Both the position numbers and the translations under genes were made by a program. From UBA6522 sp965262365 (GTDB lineage Bacteria; Pseudomonadota; Gammaproteobacteria; Steroidobacterales; Rariloculaceae), in NCBI GenBank assembly GCA_965262365.1, contig OZ253541.1, positions 1,922,001 through 1,986,000 of the forward strand: DNA of 64,000 nucleotides, in the 5' to 3' direction. Of this stretch, positions 25,332 to 34,670 are shown piece by piece. The notes under the pieces were generated by a model. It was not told the DNA's origin. It did no database searches and saw only the letters and a list, made by a program, of their open reading frames with translations. How positions within the stretch are numbered: position 1 is the first letter of the stretch; every line of letters starts with the position of its first letter.

Positions 25332-26062
25332 CAGTTCAGCTCCCGTGCGAAGACGTCTTCCAGGATTGTCCGGGTACGCAACGGCCGTTCACCCAGGTAG
25401 ACATTCAACGACTGTGCCAGCAACCGCTTGGCCGCCCGCAGGCTCCGCACATCGTCCAGTCGCTCCTCGCGCAGCGATATCAACTCATGACCGCGGTAGG
25501 TTTCCCCAGCGGCCGCCGAATCGCCGCACAGGCTGAAGCCATGCTCGGGCTGGAACCGGTAATGGCCATCCGAGCGAATCGGTTGCCCGGTCGCCACGTC
25601 AAGTTCCAACTCGATGCCGTACCCCAGGGCCCGCAACAGGCGCAACTCGAAGAGTCTTACCGTGCGAGCGGTGGCGGATGCGGTCGCAAGACCCGCCAGG
25701 CAGCGACTATAGCAGGAATAGACGGCTTCATTGGGGACGCCCCTACCCATGAGTCGAAGCATCAATTCGTTCACATAGAAGCCCGCAAACAGGTTGTCGC
25801 CCGCCAGTTCAAATGCGGGCCCGGCCGGCTCCACACCGGTCAGGCGACCCAGGTCGGTTCGCCGGGTCCAGGACAGGTGCAAGGGCGAGAAGGGTTGCAG
25901 CACGGCCCGTCGACCGGACGAGCGTCGCCGCGAACCCTGTGCAACGAGACCGATGACGCCGTGGTGCTCGGTCAGGCACTCCAGGAGTTGGCTGGTATTG
26001 AGATAGGCACGGTGATGCAGCACGAAACCGCGCTCTAGCTGCACTCGCTCCCGCTCGCCCAT
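25331..26062 (-). CDS. recO: DNA repair protein RecO
   Basis: A 243-residue RecO, which helps load RecA at SSB-coated gaps together with RecR. The N-terminal OB-fold has QLERGFVLHHRAYLNTSQLL and GLVAQGSRRR; the middle helices have DNLFAGFYVNELMLRLM. The zinc-binding cysteines of some RecO proteins are not clearly present. It lies between era and pdxJ, each time with one- or few-base overlaps. Confidence 0.9.
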   Translation of the reverse strand: MGERERVQLERGFVLHHRAYLNTSQLLECLTEHHGVIGLVAQGSRRRSSGRRAVLQPFSPLHLSWTRRTDLGRLTGVEPAGPAFELAGDNLFAGFYVNELMLRLMGRGVPNEAVYSCYSRCLAGLATASATARTVRLFELRLLRALGYGIELELDVATGQPIRSDGHYRFQPEHGFSLCGDSAAAGETYRGHELISLREERLDDVRSLRAAKRLLAQSLNVYLGERPLRTRTILEDVFARELN

Positions 26063-27003
26063 TACGTATCGAATCCGAGGCTACGAAGCTCCCGCTCACT
26101 GTCGGCCCAATGCTCCCGGACCTTGACCCATAGTTCGAGATGAACGCGTCCGTCCAGGAGCTTCACCAGGTCACGCCGGGCCGCCTGGCCGGCGGTCTTC
26201 AGCACGCGGCCACCCTTGCCGATGACGATTGACTTGTGACTGCCGCGCTCGATCCAGATGATGGCGTGAACCAGCCACTGCTCGTCGCTTCGGCCAAGAT
26301 GCTCGACCTCTACCGTCAGCCCATAGGGAACTTCCTGGTGCAGCGCCGAAAGGAGCTTCTCCCGTATGAACTCGGCGATCCTGAATCGTTCGCTACGATC
26401 CGTGACCACGTCTGCAGGAAACAGGGCAGGTCCTGGAGGCAACCGCTCGGAAATAACCTCGATCAATCGATCAAGGTTTGTGCCTTTAGTTGACGAAACC
26501 GGAATATATGAAGAAAACTTGAAGTCTTTAGACAAATCATTGAGCAAGGGAAGCAAGGCGCTGCGCGGCTTGATCTTGTCAATCTTGTTCAACACGAGCA
26601 CCGTATCGTCCGCTCGCTCGTCCAAACGCTCGGCAAGCCGCCGATCCTCCACCGTAACCTGCTGGGCATCAACCATCATCAGGACGATATCGGCGTCTGC
26701 GATAGCCTGGTGAATCGTCCTCGCCATCACGCGCCGCAATGCGTGGCCCCTACGCCCGTGTGAAGCGCGCTGTAACCCCGGCGTGTCCACAAAGATGGTC
26801 TGTCGAGACGGCCGGTTGAGAACGCCGAGGATGCGATGACGCGTGGTATGCGGCTTGGCGCTGACTATACTCACGCGCTCGCCGATCAGGGCGTTCAATA
26901 GTGTCGACTTGCCTACGTTCGGCCGTCCCACGATGGCCGCGTAGCCGGTCCGAAAGTCGTCGACTTCCTGCTCAACTTTGCGTTGTTCCCGGGAGTCACT
27001 CAT
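26062..27003 (-). CDS. era: GTPase Era
   Basis: A 313-residue ribosome-assembly GTPase. G motifs are IVGRPNVGKSTLLN, FVDTPGLQ and LVLNKIDKI. The C-terminal KH domain has the loop SIVIGKGGRVLK, which binds the 3' end of 16S rRNA. It overlaps the end of rnc by 8 nt, the usual rnc-era coupling. Confidence 0.95.
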   Translation of the reverse strand: MSDSREQRKVEQEVDDFRTGYAAIVGRPNVGKSTLLNALIGERVSIVSAKPHTTRHRILGVLNRPSRQTIFVDTPGLQRASHGRRGHALRRVMARTIHQAIADADIVLMMVDAQQVTVEDRRLAERLDERADDTVLVLNKIDKIKPRSALLPLLNDLSKDFKFSSYIPVSSTKGTNLDRLIEVISERLPPGPALFPADVVTDRSERFRIAEFIREKLLSALHQEVPYGLTVEVEHLGRSDEQWLVHAIIWIERGSHKSIVIGKGGRVLKTAGQAARRDLVKLLDGRVHLELWVKVREHWADSERELRSLGFDT

Positions 27004-27712
27004 CGATCAGTGCCGCCAGCATTCGCCTGGCCGCCTCCTGCTCGGCGCTCCGGCGGCTCGATCCCTGCCCGCTGGCTTCGAGTTCACGCTGTTCCACCCG
27101 GCACACCACGACGAATCGCGGGTTCTGAGGTGAACTCGTTTCGGACTCAATGGAATAGAGGGGCAGTTCAAGTCCGCGGCTCTGGAGCCATTCCTGAAGC
27201 CTGGACTTGGGATCCTTGAGGCTCGAAGCTTCCGGAAGCGACTCCAGCCGATGGTTCAATAGCCGATGCACGCACCGCTCCGCCGCGCCCATACCGGCGT
27301 CGAGGTAGACAGCGCCCAGTAGCGCTTCCAACGTGTTGGCCAGCACGCCGGAACTTTCCACGCCCCTGGATCGAAGTTCCCCCGGCCCGACAATCAGATG
27401 CTCCGCCACACCCAACTCCCGGGCGATTTCACCCAGGGTTTCGCCCTTCACCAACACGGCGCGGAATCGGGTCAGATCGCCTTCCCGCGCATCGCGGTAC
27501 CGGTCATAGAGACGAGCGGCGATAACGAAGTTCAAGACCGCGTCCCCCAGATATTCGAGCCGCTCGTTGTGGGTTCTGGAAGCGCTGCGGTGCGTCAGCG
27601 CGCGTTCAAGCAATTCCATGGATTCGAAGCCATGGCCAAGCCCCTCCTGGGCCCATCGCCAACGGGCTTTCGCTTCGCCAGTGGAAACGGGTTTTCGGGT
27701 GGCTGAATCCAA
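26996..27712 (-). CDS. rnc: Ribonuclease III
   Basis: A 238-residue double-strand-specific RNase for rRNA and mRNA processing. The catalytic signature is HNERLEYLGDAVLNFVIA, with the second acidic site TLEALLGAVYLDAG. A double-stranded RNA-binding domain follows (KSRLQEWLQSRGLELPLY through EQEAARRMLA). I chose TTG at 27712, which gives a family-typical length; the open frame extends further upstream but has no better start. There is no ATG before residue 31 of this model. Confidence 0.9.
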   Translation of the reverse strand: MDSATRKPVSTGEAKARWRWAQEGLGHGFESMELLERALTHRSASRTHNERLEYLGDAVLNFVIAARLYDRYRDAREGDLTRFRAVLVKGETLGEIARELGVAEHLIVGPGELRSRGVESSGVLANTLEALLGAVYLDAGMGAAERCVHRLLNHRLESLPEASSLKDPKSRLQEWLQSRGLELPLYSIESETSSPQNPRFVVVCRVEQRELEASGQGSSRRSAEQEAARRMLAALIDE

Positions 27713-27771
27713 GGTCGCGTGACAACCTGGGGACCGGTTGCCAACGTCGCCGGCAAGTGTCCCGGGGCGGG

Positions 27772-28551
27772 CTACCTGATGCCCATTCCTATGCGGCCCC
27801 ACCGCGGTCCCCCATCGCCCGGCCAGCGCCAATTCATCCAGATGCGTTCAGCCTTGCCTACCAGCCGGTACTCCGGGACGAAGCGGACTTCGTTGAAGCG
27901 GCTGTCCTGGCTGTTGTCGCGATGGTCACCCATTACAAAATAGTGCGCTTCCGGTACTTGGTAGGTCCCGCCCCTGCTGAGAATCCCTCGGGTGTGCAGC
28001 AAGTCGTGTTCGCGGTCGCCGAGTTGTTCGCGCCCCAACTGCAAGGTCCGGCTACCTTCGTACGGCCCTACCAACTCAAGCTCCACAGCCTCCCCGTTGA
28101 TTGCCAATTGCTTGCTGCCCGCGTCGTAGGTGACCACATCGCCCGGCAGACCCACAACCCGCTTGATGTAGTTGATACGGGGATCGGATGGAAGCTTGAA
28201 CACCATCACGTCGCCCCGCTCGGGTTCGCCGATCTCCAGGATCTTCGTATTCGCTACCGGCAGCCGCAACCCGTAGGCGAACTTGTTCACAAAGATGAAG
28301 TCGCCCTCCACCAGCGTCGGCATCATCGAGGCGGACGGGATCCGGAACGGTTCGAACAGGAACGATCGCAACACCAGCACCAACAACAGTATGGGGAAGA
28401 ACGTACGGGCGTATTCGACGACGACCGGTTCGTGCGCAAGGGCCTCCTGCCCCGTCGGGCTTACGCGGCGTGGTTTCAGGATCGCGGCATCGAAGGCCCA
28501 TATCAGCCCCGAAACCGCAGTCGCAATCACCAGAATAAGCGCAAAGTCCAA
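27772..28551 (-). CDS. lepB: Signal peptidase I
   Basis: A 259-residue inner-membrane protease that removes signal peptides. Two N-terminal membrane segments (MDFALILVIATAVSGLIWAF and FFPILLLVLVLRSFL) precede the catalytic Ser in IPSASMMPTLVEGD and the Lys in YIKRVVGLPGD, with MGDHRDNSQDSR near the end. Normally lepA lies directly upstream; here the 119-nt gap to rseC contains no trace of it. Confidence 0.95.
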   Translation of the reverse strand: MDFALILVIATAVSGLIWAFDAAILKPRRVSPTGQEALAHEPVVVEYARTFFPILLLVLVLRSFLFEPFRIPSASMMPTLVEGDFIFVNKFAYGLRLPVANTKILEIGEPERGDVMVFKLPSDPRINYIKRVVGLPGDVVTYDAGSKQLAINGEAVELELVGPYEGSRTLQLGREQLGDREHDLLHTRGILSRGGTYQVPEAHYFVMGDHRDNSQDSRFNEVRFVPEYRLVGKAERIWMNWRWPGDGGPRWGRIGMGIR

Positions 28552-28670
28552 GGTTATCCCCTCATGGGAGCCGGGTCAGGGCGAGTATTGGGCATTTCAT
28601 CGGGGTCTGCAATATGGAACAGGTTTGAACCGACGACTCCATTCGGCCCGGCAACCGGGTTCCATGGTCT

Positions 28671-29108
28671 TCATGAATCATTCACCTTGTCCAGTACCGG
28701 ACGGACGCTCCAGCTTCCCTGCAAGCGCCGGCCGGCCAACAAGCCGGCGGCAAGGCCGGTGACTGCGCCCAAAAACGCGCCAAGGTCGCCCCCCAGGCTC
28801 ACCGCACCGGCAACGGTACCGGCCAGCAGGCCCGCCCACGGTAACCCGTGTAACAACAGCGTGCCGCGGAACACCTGGCGATTCCGCAACGATACCGTCA
28901 CCAGGTCGCCCGGTCGATGGCGTCCGGGATCGCGCACTCGAAGCGAGGACGGCGGCGCCCATCCCCACATGCACGTCCCCTCGCAACCGCTGCATCGCGG
29001 CGCGGGCAGGATCGCCAGGTCAACCCAGCGATCGCGCTCGACCCGCCGGACACGGGCGCGCACCGTCATGCATTCAGGCGCGGGCGAAGGCAGGGCATCC
29101 TGGCGCAT
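28671..29108 (-). CDS. rseC: RseC/MucC-like membrane regulator
   Basis: A 145-residue protein of the RseC/MucC family. It has a cysteine motif in APRCSGCEGTCMWG and two membrane segments further on (LLHGLPWAGLLAGTVAGAV and AVTGLAAGLLAG). In other gammaproteobacteria RseC modulates sigma-E signalling and takes part in the SoxR-reducing system. ATG at 29108 or ATG at 29069 are both possible starts. It follows rseB in the rpoE-rseA-rseB-rseC order. Confidence 0.8.
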   Translation of the reverse strand: MRQDALPSPAPECMTVRARVRRVERDRWVDLAILPAPRCSGCEGTCMWGWAPPSSLRVRDPGRHRPGDLVTVSLRNRQVFRGTLLLHGLPWAGLLAGTVAGAVSLGGDLGAFLGAVTGLAAGLLAGRRLQGSWSVRPVLDKVNDS

Positions 29109-29144
29109 GAATTGCAGAGGGATATCGCCGATAGACCAGAATAA

Positions 29145-30104
29145 TCAGGGACTGGAGAAAGACGTCGCGATGGATTGCACCGTGACCGCAGGAACTTCGC
29201 CCACGGCGGTAATCTGACGACCGCTGAATTCAAACGAAAAGGCGTTGGTGCTGCCGATCCGCGACAATCCCTCAGTCACTTCGGGTTCGCTGTCCGGGCT
29301 CTCGACGAATACGGAAACGGTCGCAAGACCGTCCGAGTACACCAGGTGTTCCACCGGGTGCTCGGAACCGGCCATGCGCGTAAGCGTCGCCACTGAGAGC
29401 TGAAAACCATTCGGCAACTGGGTCGCCCGCCACTGTGGGGCCTCTTCCACCTCTGCGTTTTCCGGCGTTGTAATGAACTGGAACCCCTGCGAGTCGATGG
29501 TAGGCTCCAGGGCGGAAGGCGGAATATCCTGGCCGATCTCGATTTGGGTGAACACCATCTGTTCCACGGTGCGCCCTTGCTCGTCCCTGAGCTGGGACTT
29601 GAGCGGCATCGCAGTCTCGCTGTCGAGCCAGAGAAGGTACCCGTAGCGATACTCGTCCCTGGGATGGATGGCCACAACCTGCGCGTCCCGTTCCACCACC
29701 CGCTCGGTGCTCTGCAGCACGATCTCGTAGGAACGCTCCAGGTCCTCGGAGTAGCTGGGCAACGCCGAAACCAGCGGGCTGACTTCCCGGCGGTTATCGA
29801 ACAACACAATCTGTTGGTCGGGAAGGATGCAGTAGATCTCGTCCTCGTTGCGGATGATTTCCCGACCGACACCATCCATCGATACGATGCGCTCACTGAT
29901 CCGGCCGCCGTCGTTGCGGTGAACGATCTGCAGCGTCTCGACCTCATCGCCGAGCAGGTGCACGAACGTTCCCCGGTAGCTCAACTCCTCGACCGCGCTC
30001 GTCATGCGGTCAAGCCACTGCTGAGCGTCCTGAGCCGCCGCCTGGAGTGTGGCGCACCCCACGACCATACCGGCCAGAGACCTGAGTAACGACCGTTGAA
30101 CCAT
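29145..30104 (-). CDS. rseB: Sigma-E regulator RseB/MucB
   Basis: A 319-residue periplasmic protein that binds RseA and senses lipoprotein-like or LPS signals. A signal peptide ends in QAAAQ. The N-terminal LolA-like domain begins WLDRMTSAVEELSYRGTFV, and the C-terminal domain has PNGFQLSVATLTRM and HLVYSDGLATVSVFVE. The start codon directly follows the rseA stop. Confidence 0.92.
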   Translation of the reverse strand: MVQRSLLRSLAGMVVGCATLQAAAQDAQQWLDRMTSAVEELSYRGTFVHLLGDEVETLQIVHRNDGGRISERIVSMDGVGREIIRNEDEIYCILPDQQIVLFDNRREVSPLVSALPSYSEDLERSYEIVLQSTERVVERDAQVVAIHPRDEYRYGYLLWLDSETAMPLKSQLRDEQGRTVEQMVFTQIEIGQDIPPSALEPTIDSQGFQFITTPENAEVEEAPQWRATQLPNGFQLSVATLTRMAGSEHPVEHLVYSDGLATVSVFVESPDSEPEVTEGLSRIGSTNAFSFEFSGRQITAVGEVPAVTVQSIATSFSSP

Positions 30105-30701
30105 TTAGGGATCCTGTACGGGCGGCGGTGCCACCAGCCCCGTGGTTCCCTCGTTGCTGATGACATTCGTGTGGATCGACGTGCGCCGGATACCCGGCGC
30201 GTATTGACCGTGCGTCATCAGGTAGTTCGTCAAGCGGATCGGTTGCGGTGACAGGGGATCGGTGACTTCCCGGGGCACGACGTAACTGGGTTGCTCGCCC
30301 TGCCCCAAACCCGTTTGCGTGCTTGCAATCTGCGGCACGGAATCGGTTGCGTCGATGGGGCTGTTCATGACATTGAGCAACACCAGCGCGGCAACCGCCA
30401 CGCCGGCGGCGATCCCGAGTCCGATGGCGGGACGGAAGAACCGCCTCGTCTCGGGCGGAGTTTCGCCCACCGGCTCGACCGAATCGACACCGTCCAATGC
30501 TGCCCGCACCCTTCTGCGCAGGACATCGGGGTCAGGGTTGGGCAGTTCGCCCCGTAGTGCGGCTCCTATGATCGAATAGCGCAACGCCTTGTCGCGGGAT
30601 TTGGCATCGCGCTTCAACCGCCGCACCAGGAACGTACACTCCTCCACGGACAATTCGTCGTCCGTAAACGCCGAAACCTGATCCTGAATCTGTTCGCTCA
30701 T
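30105..30701 (-). CDS. rseA: Anti-sigma-E factor RseA
   Basis: A 198-residue inner-membrane anti-sigma factor. The N-terminal domain MSEQIQDQVSAFTDDEL plus LVRRLKRD binds the sigma factor. One membrane segment is visible (AIGLGIAAGVAVAALVLL). The periplasmic part would contact RseB and be cut by DegS-type proteases, neither of which is encoded next to it. I chose ATG 30701 with a GGGGGC Shine-Dalgarno sequence. Confidence 0.9.
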   Translation of the reverse strand: MSEQIQDQVSAFTDDELSVEECTFLVRRLKRDAKSRDKALRYSIIGAALRGELPNPDPDVLRRRVRAALDGVDSVEPVGETPPETRRFFRPAIGLGIAAGVAVAALVLLNVMNSPIDATDSVPQIASTQTGLGQGEQPSYVVPREVTDPLSPQPIRLTNYLMTHGQYAPGIRRTSIHTNVISNEGTTGLVAPPPVQDP

Positions 30702-30730
30702 ACTGCCCCCGAAAACTATGTTCAATCCTA

Positions 30731-31342
30731 CTACAGCAGCGGACCGACGCGCTTGTCGATCGACTCCCGGGCTCTGAAAATACGCGAGCGCACGGTACCT
30801 ACCGGACACTCCATGGTCTGGGCGATTTCCTCATAGCTCATGCCTTCGATTTCGCGCAGAATGATGGCGGTTCGAAGATCCTCCGGCAAGTCCGCTATCG
30901 CCTTGTTCACGGTCTGCCGAATCTCCTCCGAAAGGGTCAATCCCTCAGGGGTGTCAAGGTCCCTCAGCTTCGCGAAATTCTCGAACTGCTCCGGATTGTC
31001 CGTGTTCAGGTCGTATTGCAATGGTCTGCGCGCCGCCGCGACGAGATGATTCTTGGCGGTGTTGATCGTGATGCGGTAGAGCCAGGTGTAGAACGCGCTG
31101 TCGCCGCGGAAGGATGGTGCGGCGCGGTAAGCCTTGATGAAGGCCTCCTGCGCCACGTCCATCGCGTCTGCCGGTTCCCTAACGTATCTCATGATCAACT
31201 TGAGTATCCTGGCCTGATACTTGATCACCAACACGTCAAACGCCGAGCGATCGCCTTGCTGGACCCTTTTAATGAGTGCCAGATCAGCGGCTCGCTCGCT
31301 GATTGGACGATCCGTAACGGATGCGTGTCGTTGATTACCCAT
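30731..31342 (-). CDS. rpoE: RNA polymerase sigma-E factor
   Basis: A 203-residue ECF sigma factor controlling the envelope stress response. Region 2 has FDVLVIKYQARILKLIMRYV and DVAQEAFIKAYRAAPSFRGD; region 4 has MSYEEIAQTMECPVGTVRSR. The order rpoE-rseA-rseB-rseC confirms the assignment. The N-terminal 18 residues before ERAADLALIKR are longer than in E. coli. Confidence 0.94.
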   Translation of the reverse strand: MGNQRHASVTDRPISERAADLALIKRVQQGDRSAFDVLVIKYQARILKLIMRYVREPADAMDVAQEAFIKAYRAAPSFRGDSAFYTWLYRITINTAKNHLVAAARRPLQYDLNTDNPEQFENFAKLRDLDTPEGLTLSEEIRQTVNKAIADLPEDLRTAIILREIEGMSYEEIAQTMECPVGTVRSRIFRARESIDKRVGPLL

Positions 31343-31403
31343 AGACTACCCGCGGCGCCGAAAGTTCGATTTCGTGCGGCATTCTCTGCCAATCCGGTGA
31401 ATT

Positions 31404-31787
31404 TCAGCGCATTCTAACCCGGATATCGGATGCGCCGCATACGGCGGCACGCACTCTATCTGCCAGAAAACGCCAGCTTTGCAGCGGGAGCTGGTCACGG
31501 TAAAGGACCCATTCCAGCGTCCCCTGAGGGTCCTCAAGAACGAGTCTGATCCACCAACCGCCGCACCGGCTTTGCGCCGTGAGAACGAGTTCGTGCCGGT
31601 CCAGGCTCGGCACGGACCAGCGCCCGGGCCGAACCATTTCGAAGTCGGGAACGCGGGTAGTGGGCCGCCACCGGGCGTGGGCGAGGACGCCGGCCACGAG
31701 CAGGCACTTCCACCACGTATCCAGCGAAGAAACGGCGAGGGCGAGCACCACCAGGCCGTGGAGAAACCACCACCACGACCGAAGCAA
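31404..31787 (-). CDS. ygfX: YgfX/CptA-like membrane protein
   Basis: A roughly 127-residue small membrane protein: two hydrophobic segments (WWWFLHGLVVLALAVSSLD and KCLLVAGVLAHARW), then a soluble tail with LEDPQGTLEWVLYRDQLP and SWRFLADRVRAAV. Size, topology and position after sdhE match YgfX (CptA), the partner gene of SdhE/YgfY in E. coli. The start is uncertain; TTG 31787 avoids a long overlap with sdhE. Its role here is inferred only from synteny. Confidence 0.65.
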   Translation of the reverse strand: MLRSWWWFLHGLVVLALAVSSLDTWWKCLLVAGVLAHARWRPTTRVPDFEMVRPGRWSVPSLDRHELVLTAQSRCGGWWIRLVLEDPQGTLEWVLYRDQLPLQSWRFLADRVRAAVCGASDIRVRMR

Positions 31788-31803
31788 CCTTGAAGGTCGC
31801 GGG

Positions 31804-32064
31804 CTAAAGGCCGCGGATTCGTTCGAGGAGTCTGGCCATTCCCGGGTCGGCTGCTTCATACCACCCCATAAGGTAATCATGAAGATCGGGGTCGGGAAGC
31901 TCCAGAAGTTGGCTGAATCGCTGCTTATCCGCTGCCGACAGGGACTCGTAGCTCTCATCAAGGAAAACCTCCAGCAGGGTGTCGAGCTCACGGGTTCCGC
32001 GGCGGCAGCGCCACCGCAGTCGTGCGCGCTCGCTGCGTTCATCATCGCCCGTCGAAGAGGCCAC
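31804..32064 (-). CDS. sdhE: FAD assembly factor SdhE
   Basis: An 86-residue protein that promotes covalent flavinylation of SdhA. The hallmark RGxxE-type motif is present as RRGTRELDTLLEVF, followed by FSQLLELPDPDLHDYLMGW. It starts 6 nt after sdhB, so it belongs to the succinate dehydrogenase operon. Confidence 0.9.
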   Translation of the reverse strand: MASSTGDDERSERARLRWRCRRGTRELDTLLEVFLDESYESLSAADKQRFSQLLELPDPDLHDYLMGWYEAADPGMARLLERIRGL

Positions 32065-32070
32065 GGGCTG

Positions 32071-32853
32071 CTAGTGGCGCCGTTCGGCAATCAGTTTCTT
32101 GATCTGCGCGATCGCCTTGCCCGGATTGAGATCCTTCGGGCAGGCCTCGGTGCAGTTGAGGATGGTATGGCAGCGGTACAGCCTGAACGGATCCTCCAGC
32201 GCGTCCAGACGCTCGCCGGTGTATTCGTCGCGGCTGTCCACGATCCAGCGGTAGGCCTGCAGCAGCGCCGCGGGACCCAGATACCGTTCGGGATTCCACC
32301 AATAACTCGGGCATGCCGTGGAACAGCAGGCGCAAAGTATGCACGCGGACGGGAGGTCTATCTTTTCCTGATCCTCCCTGGACTGAAGCCGCTCCCGGTC
32401 CGGCGGGGGCGGCGTTCGAGTCTCCAGCCACGGCTGGATGGAGGCGTACTGGGCGTAGAAATTGGTCAGGTCGGTGACCAGGTCCTTTACGACGGGCATA
32501 TGAGGCAACGGATAGATTTTCAGGGTTCCCCGAAAGTCCTCCACCGCCTTGGTGCAGGCGAGCGTGTTGGTACCGCCGATATTCATCGAGCAGGACCCAC
32601 AGATGCCCTCCCGGCACGAACGGCGGAAAGTGAGCGTCGGATCGATCTCGTCCTTGATCTTGATCAGGGCATCCAGAACCATGGGCCCGCAGGCATCCAT
32701 GTCGATCTCATAAGTATCCAACTTCGGCGGTCCGCCGGCATCGGGATCGTACCGGTAGACCTTGAACGTGCGCGGGTTGCTCGCGCCGCTTGCGGGCGTG
32801 TGCGCCTTGCCGGGCTTGACCCGGGAATTCACTGGTAGCCTGAACTGTGCCAT
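32071..32853 (-). CDS. sdhB: Succinate dehydrogenase iron-sulfur subunit
   Basis: A 260-residue subunit carrying three Fe-S clusters. The 2Fe-2S cysteines are in RRSCREGICGSCSMNIGG and LAC. The 4Fe-4S and 3Fe-4S ligands are in CILCACCSTACPSYWW, CHTILNCTEACP. It transfers electrons from SdhA to ubiquinone. It lies 29 nt after sdhA. Confidence 0.96.
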   Translation of the reverse strand: MAQFRLPVNSRVKPGKAHTPASGASNPRTFKVYRYDPDAGGPPKLDTYEIDMDACGPMVLDALIKIKDEIDPTLTFRRSCREGICGSCSMNIGGTNTLACTKAVEDFRGTLKIYPLPHMPVVKDLVTDLTNFYAQYASIQPWLETRTPPPPDRERLQSREDQEKIDLPSACILCACCSTACPSYWWNPERYLGPAALLQAYRWIVDSRDEYTGERLDALEDPFRLYRCHTILNCTEACPKDLNPGKAIAQIKKLIAERRH

Positions 32854-32882
32854 GGCGGGCTAACCCCTCGTTCGCGTCTCGT

Positions 32883-34670
32883 TCAATAGGTCCTGGCCTT
32901 GAGCGGAATGGTCTCAATGTCGTCCGTGAGCGTCTGCAACTGCACGGCGCGATATCCGAACCTTACGTCACCGCGTTCATCCACCCAGACCAGGGTGTGC
33001 TTCAACCAATTCTCGTCGTCACGGTCAGGATAGTCTTCCCGTGCCTGTGCACCGCGGCTCTCGGTCCTGTGCGCCGCGGACTCGATGGTCGCAACGGACT
33101 GCAGCAGCAGGTTCTCAAGTTCCAGCGTTTCGATCAGGTCCGTATTCCAGATCAGGGATCGGTCGGCCACGGAAACATCCTGGAACGAGGCGAAAACGGG
33201 TTTGAGCGCGTCGATGCCCTCCTGCAGGGTCTCGCCCGTGCGAAAGACCGCCGCGTGGTTTTGCATGACGCGTTGCATGCGCAGCCGAATCTTCGCGGTC
33301 GGGTGTTCGCCTTTGGCGTGGCGCAGCCGGTCAACCCGCTGAACGGCTTCTTCGCCGGCATCCATTCGCAGGGGCGCCACGCGGTCGTCGGGATCGATCA
33401 GTTCGCCGCAGCGTGCCGCGGCGGCGCGACCGAATACCACGAGGTCGATCAGTGAATTGGACCCGAGCCGATTGGCGCCGTGAACGGATACGCAGGCCGC
33501 CTCCCCCACCGACATGAGTCCGGGCACCACGACTTCGTTGCCGGCCTCATCGGTCGTCAGGGCTTCGCCGTGATAGTTGGTGGGAATGCCGCCCATGTTG
33601 TAGTGCACGGTGGGCAGCACGGGAATGGGCTCCTTTGTGACGTCCACCTTGGAAAAGATCTTTGCGGTCTCGGCAATGCCCGGCAGCCGTTCCGCGATGA
33701 TGGCCGGGTCCAGGTGGGCCAGGTGCAGGTGTACGTAGTCCTTTTCCGGTCCGAGGCCACGCCCTTCGCGGATCTCGATGGTAATCGAGCGACTCACCAC
33801 GTCCCGTGACGCCAGGTCCCTGGCGTTGGGAGCGTAGCGCTCCATGAAGCGTTCCCCTTCCGAATTCGTCAGGTAGCCGCCTTCGCCCCGCACACCTTCG
33901 GAAATCAGCATGCCGGCGCCGTAGACGCCCGTCGGGTGGAACTGGACGAATTCCATGTCCTGCAGGGGCAGCCCGGCGCGCAGCACCATGGCGTTGCCGT
34001 CGCCGGTGCAGATGTGCGCCGACGTACAGGAAAAGTAGGCGCGTCCATAGCCGCCGGTCGCCAGGACAACCATTTGGCAGCGAAAACGGTGCAGGCGGCC
34101 TTCGTCAAGATCGATGGCGACGACGCCGCGGCAAACGCCGTCTTCCATGATCAGGTCCACGGCGAAGAATTCGATAAAGAACTCGGCGTCGTGCTTCAGG
34201 GATTGCTGGTAAAGGGCGTGCAGCATGGCATGCCCCGTTCGGTCGGCTGCCGCGCAGGTACGCTGCGCGATGCCTTCGCCATAGTGGGTCGTCATCCCGC
34301 CGAACGCACGCTGATAGATGCGTCCGTCTTCGGTGCGGGAAAAGGGCACGCCGTAGTGTTCCAGTTCGACGACCGACGCGGGCGCTTCCTTGCACATGTA
34401 TTCGATGGCGTCCTGGTCACCCAGCCAGTCCGATCCCTTGACCGTGTCGTACATGTGCCAGCGCCAGTCGTCCGGCCCCATGTTGCCCAGCGCGGCGCTG
34501 ATTCCTCCCTGCGCGGCGACGGTATGGCTGCGGGTGGGAAAGACCTTGCTAATGCAGGCAGTGGAAAGTCCCTGCTCGGCCAACCCCATGGTGGCGCGCA
34601 GCCCGGCGCCGCCCGCGCCGACGACGACCACGTCGCAGCTATGGTCGATGAATTCGTATTCACGGGTCAT
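32883..34670 (-). CDS. sdhA: Succinate dehydrogenase flavoprotein subunit
   Basis: A 595-residue flavoprotein that oxidises succinate to fumarate. The FAD fold is DVVVVGAGGAGLRATMGLAE; the covalent FAD histidine is in FPTRSHTVAAQGG; the catalytic region has FVQFHPTGVYGAG and ERLPGIAETAKIF, and HYNMGGIPTN and GANRLGSNSL also fit. ATG 34670 overlaps sdhD by 4 nt; the open frame continues upstream only as antisense-like sequence. Confidence 0.96.
   Translation of the reverse strand: MTREYEFIDHSCDVVVVGAGGAGLRATMGLAEQGLSTACISKVFPTRSHTVAAQGGISAALGNMGPDDWRWHMYDTVKGSDWLGDQDAIEYMCKEAPASVVELEHYGVPFSRTEDGRIYQRAFGGMTTHYGEGIAQRTCAAADRTGHAMLHALYQQSLKHDAEFFIEFFAVDLIMEDGVCRGVVAIDLDEGRLHRFRCQMVVLATGGYGRAYFSCTSAHICTGDGNAMVLRAGLPLQDMEFVQFHPTGVYGAGMLISEGVRGEGGYLTNSEGERFMERYAPNARDLASRDVVSRSITIEIREGRGLGPEKDYVHLHLAHLDPAIIAERLPGIAETAKIFSKVDVTKEPIPVLPTVHYNMGGIPTNYHGEALTTDEAGNEVVVPGLMSVGEAACVSVHGANRLGSNSLIDLVVFGRAAAARCGELIDPDDRVAPLRMDAGEEAVQRVDRLRHAKGEHPTAKIRLRMQRVMQNHAAVFRTGETLQEGIDALKPVFASFQDVSVADRSLIWNTDLIETLELENLLLQSVATIESAAHRTESRGAQAREDYPDRDDENWLKHTLVWVDERGDVRFGYRAVQLQTLTDDIETIPLKARTY

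Noticed and set aside
28590..28660. tRNA-like T-arm (GGTTCAAACC) in the rseC-lepB gap
   Set aside because: No acceptor stem, D-arm or anticodon arm can be drawn around it.
27757..29217. 486-residue plus-strand frame across lepB and rseC
   Set aside because: It is antisense to lepB, whose catalytic motifs are unmistakable, and its sequence is low-complexity and arginine/proline-rich.
31341..31367. Sigma-E promoter (GAACTT-N15-GTCTAT) in front of rpoE
   Set aside because: The boxes fit well, but the -10 overlaps the rpoE start codon, so transcription would begin inside the gene and no other good start codon lies downstream.
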